Shown in pieces: positions 5,831 to 7,568 of a stretch of 7,568 bases of DNA. The DNA is taken from the NCBI GenBank assembly GCA_038237245.1, contig JBBRYY010000136.1:1-7568 (forward strand), read 5' to 3'. The notes beneath the pieces are model-generated. The model saw nothing but the letters and a program-made list of their open reading frames with translations, was not told where the DNA came from and made no database searches. This stretch comes from FEN-1250 sp038237245. Its GTDB lineage: Bacteria > Gemmatimonadota > Gemmatimonadetes > Gemmatimonadales > Gemmatimonadaceae. Within the stretch, counting starts at the first letter, position 1. Every line of letters begins with the position of its first letter. The position numbers were made by a program, and so were the translations under genes.

Positions 5831-5861
5831 CCGCACACCCGGGATGGTCATGAGAGCTGCA

Positions 5862-7544
5862 ATGCGGTCGGACGTCATCAAGAAGGGGAACTCGCGCGCG
5901 CCGCACCGGAGCCTGCTCCGCGCGACGGGGCAGATTCGCGACGCGCGCGACTTCGACAAACCCTTCATCGCCGTCTGCAACTCGTACTGCGACATCGTGC
6001 CCGGCCACGTGCATCTGCAGGCGTTCGCGCGCGTCGTGAAGGACGCGGTCCGCCAGGCGGGGGGAATTCCGTTCGAGTTCAACACCATCGCCGTCGACGA
6101 CGGCATCGCGATGGGGCACGACGGGATGCGCTACTCGCTCCCCTCGCGCGAGCTGATCGCCGACGCCGTCGAGACGATGATCGCCGCGCACTGCTTCGAC
6201 GCGATGATCTGCATCCCGAACTGCGACAAGATCGTCCCCGGGATGCTGATGGGCGCCGCGCGCGCCAATCTCCCGACGGTGTTCATCTCGGGCGGTCCAA
6301 TGCGAGCCGGCATGGACGCCGCGGGAAACACCGTCGATCTCATCACGGTGTTCGAGGGCGTCGGCAAGCAGGCCGCCGGTGAGATCACCGACGAGCGGCT
6401 GCTCGAGCTCGAAGAGGTCGCCTGTCCCACCTGCGGAAGCTGTAGCGGAATGTTCACCGCGAACTCGATGAACTGTCTGTGCGAGGCGCTCGGCATCGCG
6501 CTCCCGGGCAACGGCACCATTCTCGCGACGAACCCCCGGCGGGAAGAGCTCGCCCGCTGCGCTGCGCGCCAGGTGATGTCGCTCCTCGCCGACAACGTGC
6601 GCTTCTCCGACATCGTGACGGCGCACGCGATCGATAACGCGATGGCTCTCGACGTCGCCATGGGCGGCTCCACGAACACCGTGCTGCACGTGCTCGCCCT
6701 CGCGCACGAGACGGGGCTCGAGTATCCGGTGTCGCGCTTCAACGAAGTGGCCGAGCGCGTACCGCAGCTGGCGAAGATCAGTCCGGCGTGGGATGGCGAC
6801 CGCCAGTGGCACATTGAGGATATCGACGCAGCAGGGGGCGTACAGGCGATCCTCGCGGAGCTTGCGCTCAAGCCGGGCACGCTGCGCCTCGATGCGCGCA
6901 CGGTTACCGGCCGCACGCTCGGACAGAATCTCGAGGGGATGACGAATCGCAATCGCGACTGTATCCGTCCCGTGTCGGATCCGCATGCGGAGCGTGGCGC
7001 GCTGGCGGTGCTCTTCGGGTCGCTCGCGCCGGAGGGCTCGGTAGTCAAGGTCGGCGCGGTCGACGCGCACCAGATGGTGTTCCGCGGCCCCGCACGCGTC
7101 TTCGAGTGCGAGGAAGACGCCGTGAACGCAGTGTGCGCCGGTGATCTCGAGCCCGGCTGTGTAGTCGTCGTGCGCAACGAGGGTCCGCGCGGCGGGCCGG
7201 GGATGCGCGAGATGCTCCAGCTCACCTCGATGCTCAAGGGAATGCCGCTCGGCGCCGACATCGCCCTGATCACCGACGGCCGGTTCTCCGGCGGCTCGCG
7301 CGGGCTGTGCATCGGGCACGTCGCGCCCGAGGCCGCGGAGGGCGGCGCAATCGGTCTCGTCGAAGACGGGGACATGATTGCGATCGATCTCGGCGCGCGC
7401 ACGATGGATCTCGAGGTCGACAGCGAGGAGATGGCCGTGCGTCGTGCAGGGTGGGAGCCGCCGGTGCCGAAGTATCAGCGCGGGTGGCTGTCGCGCTACA
7501 CCCGCATGGTGACGAACGCGAGCCACGGCGCGGTGCTCGCATGA
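5862..7544 (+). CDS. ilvD: Dihydroxy-acid dehydratase
   Basis: IlvD dehydrates 2,3-dihydroxy-isovalerate and 2,3-dihydroxy-3-methylvalerate to the oxo-acid precursors of valine (and leucine) and isoleucine. It is a cytoplasmic iron-sulfur enzyme. From ATG 5862 the product is 560 aa, a usual length for compact family members. Motifs seen: RAPHRSLLRATG (12-23), VDDGIAMGHDGM (D79, D80), CIPNCDKIVPGM with C121 and K123, CPTCGSCSGMFTANSMNC with C194, and TDGRFSGG with S476. The motif after the first cysteines reads PGH rather than PCN, as I recall for Escherichia coli IlvD. In-frame ATGs at 5844 and 5850 are possible; 5862 is preferred because GAG lies 5 bases upstream and MRSDVIKKG fits the family N-terminus. 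A longer reading from TTG 5823 would start inside the terminator T-tract and is unlikely. The gene overlaps the next one by ATGA. Confidence 0.96.
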   Translation: MRSDVIKKGNSRAPHRSLLRATGQIRDARDFDKPFIAVCNSYCDIVPGHVHLQAFARVVKDAVRQAGGIPFEFNTIAVDDGIAMGHDGMRYSLPSRELIADAVETMIAAHCFDAMICIPNCDKIVPGMLMGAARANLPTVFISGGPMRAGMDAAGNTVDLITVFEGVGKQAAGEITDERLLELEEVACPTCGSCSGMFTANSMNCLCEALGIALPGNGTILATNPRREELARCAARQVMSLLADNVRFSDIVTAHAIDNAMALDVAMGGSTNTVLHVLALAHETGLEYPVSRFNEVAERVPQLAKISPAWDGDRQWHIEDIDAAGGVQAILAELALKPGTLRLDARTVTGRTLGQNLEGMTNRNRDCIRPVSDPHAERGALAVLFGSLAPEGSVVKVGAVDAHQMVFRGPARVFECEEDAVNAVCAGDLEPGCVVVVRNEGPRGGPGMREMLQLTSMLKGMPLGADIALITDGRFSGGSRGLCIGHVAPEAAEGGAIGLVEDGDMIAIDLGARTMDLEVDSEEMAVRRAGWEPPVPKYQRGWLSRYTRMVTNASHGAVLA

Positions 7545-7568
7545 TGCGCACCGCCAGTCAATCGCTCG
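7541..7568 (+). CDS. Start of next operon gene, partial (9 codons), possibly ilvB
   Basis: ATG 7541-7543 overlaps the ilvD stop as ATGA and opens a frame reading MMRTASQSL to the window edge; a second in-frame ATG is at 7544. The overlap predicts translational coupling with ilvD. The large subunit of acetolactate synthase (ilvB) commonly follows ilvD and is the best guess, but nine residues cannot identify it. Confidence 0.5.

Noticed and set aside
5749..5853. Small ORF from ATG 5749 running through the ilvD hairpins
   Set aside because: It translates across the 1:2 hairpin, the terminator and its T-tract; composition is unremarkable and no ribosome binding site is seen.
5484..7526. 680-codon minus-strand open frame across ilvD and its leader
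   Set aside because: It would run antisense through the attenuator and all of ilvD, with no family motif; treated as a by-product of codon bias.

Overview
This window is a branched-chain amino acid (BCAA) biosynthesis locus from a GC-rich bacterium. From left to right it holds: the 5' part of an unrelated minus-strand gene (1-378); a regulatory region (379-723); a tightly packed plus-strand operon cimA-leuC-leuD-leuB (724-5527); a second regulatory region (5528-5861); ilvD (5862-7544); and the first codons of another plus-strand gene that overlaps ilvD by 4 bases (7541 onward). The strong G/C bias at third positions and the gene content fit a free-living, prototrophic, probably Gram-negative bacterium. 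Gemmatimonadota is my guess, at low confidence and without a marker gene.

The enzymes work together as follows. CimA condenses pyruvate and acetyl-CoA to citramalate. LeuCD isomerises it and LeuB oxidatively decarboxylates it to 2-oxobutyrate, the isoleucine precursor, so threonine is not needed. The same LeuCD and LeuB also serve leucine synthesis from 2-isopropylmalate. No leuA is in the window. IlvD carries out the dihydroxyacid dehydration needed for isoleucine, valine and, through 2-oxoisovalerate, leucine. The cut-off gene after ilvD is probably the next ilv gene.

The most interesting content lies in the two non-coding stretches. Each has the layout of a ribosome-mediated transcription attenuator: a TTGACA-type promoter, a short ORF full of BCAA codons, mutually exclusive RNA hairpins, and a terminator-like hairpin just before the structural gene. 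The leader before cimA (559-639, 26 aa) has 6 Leu and 3 Ile but no Val. The leader before ilvD (5649-5738, 29 aa) has 5 internal Val plus one at codon 23, 6 Leu and 3 Ile. This matches the products each unit makes: cimA-leuCDB serves Leu and Ile, and ilvD serves Val, Leu and Ile. The ilvD leader has clear 1:2, 2:3 and 3:4 pairings and a strong terminator with a T-tract. The cimA leader has a 19-bp terminator-like stem, and an identical 8-base copy of its right arm lies inside the leader ORF, where it can form an antiterminator. No terminator is visible between leuB and the ilvD promoter, so the two attenuators may act in series on read-through transcripts.
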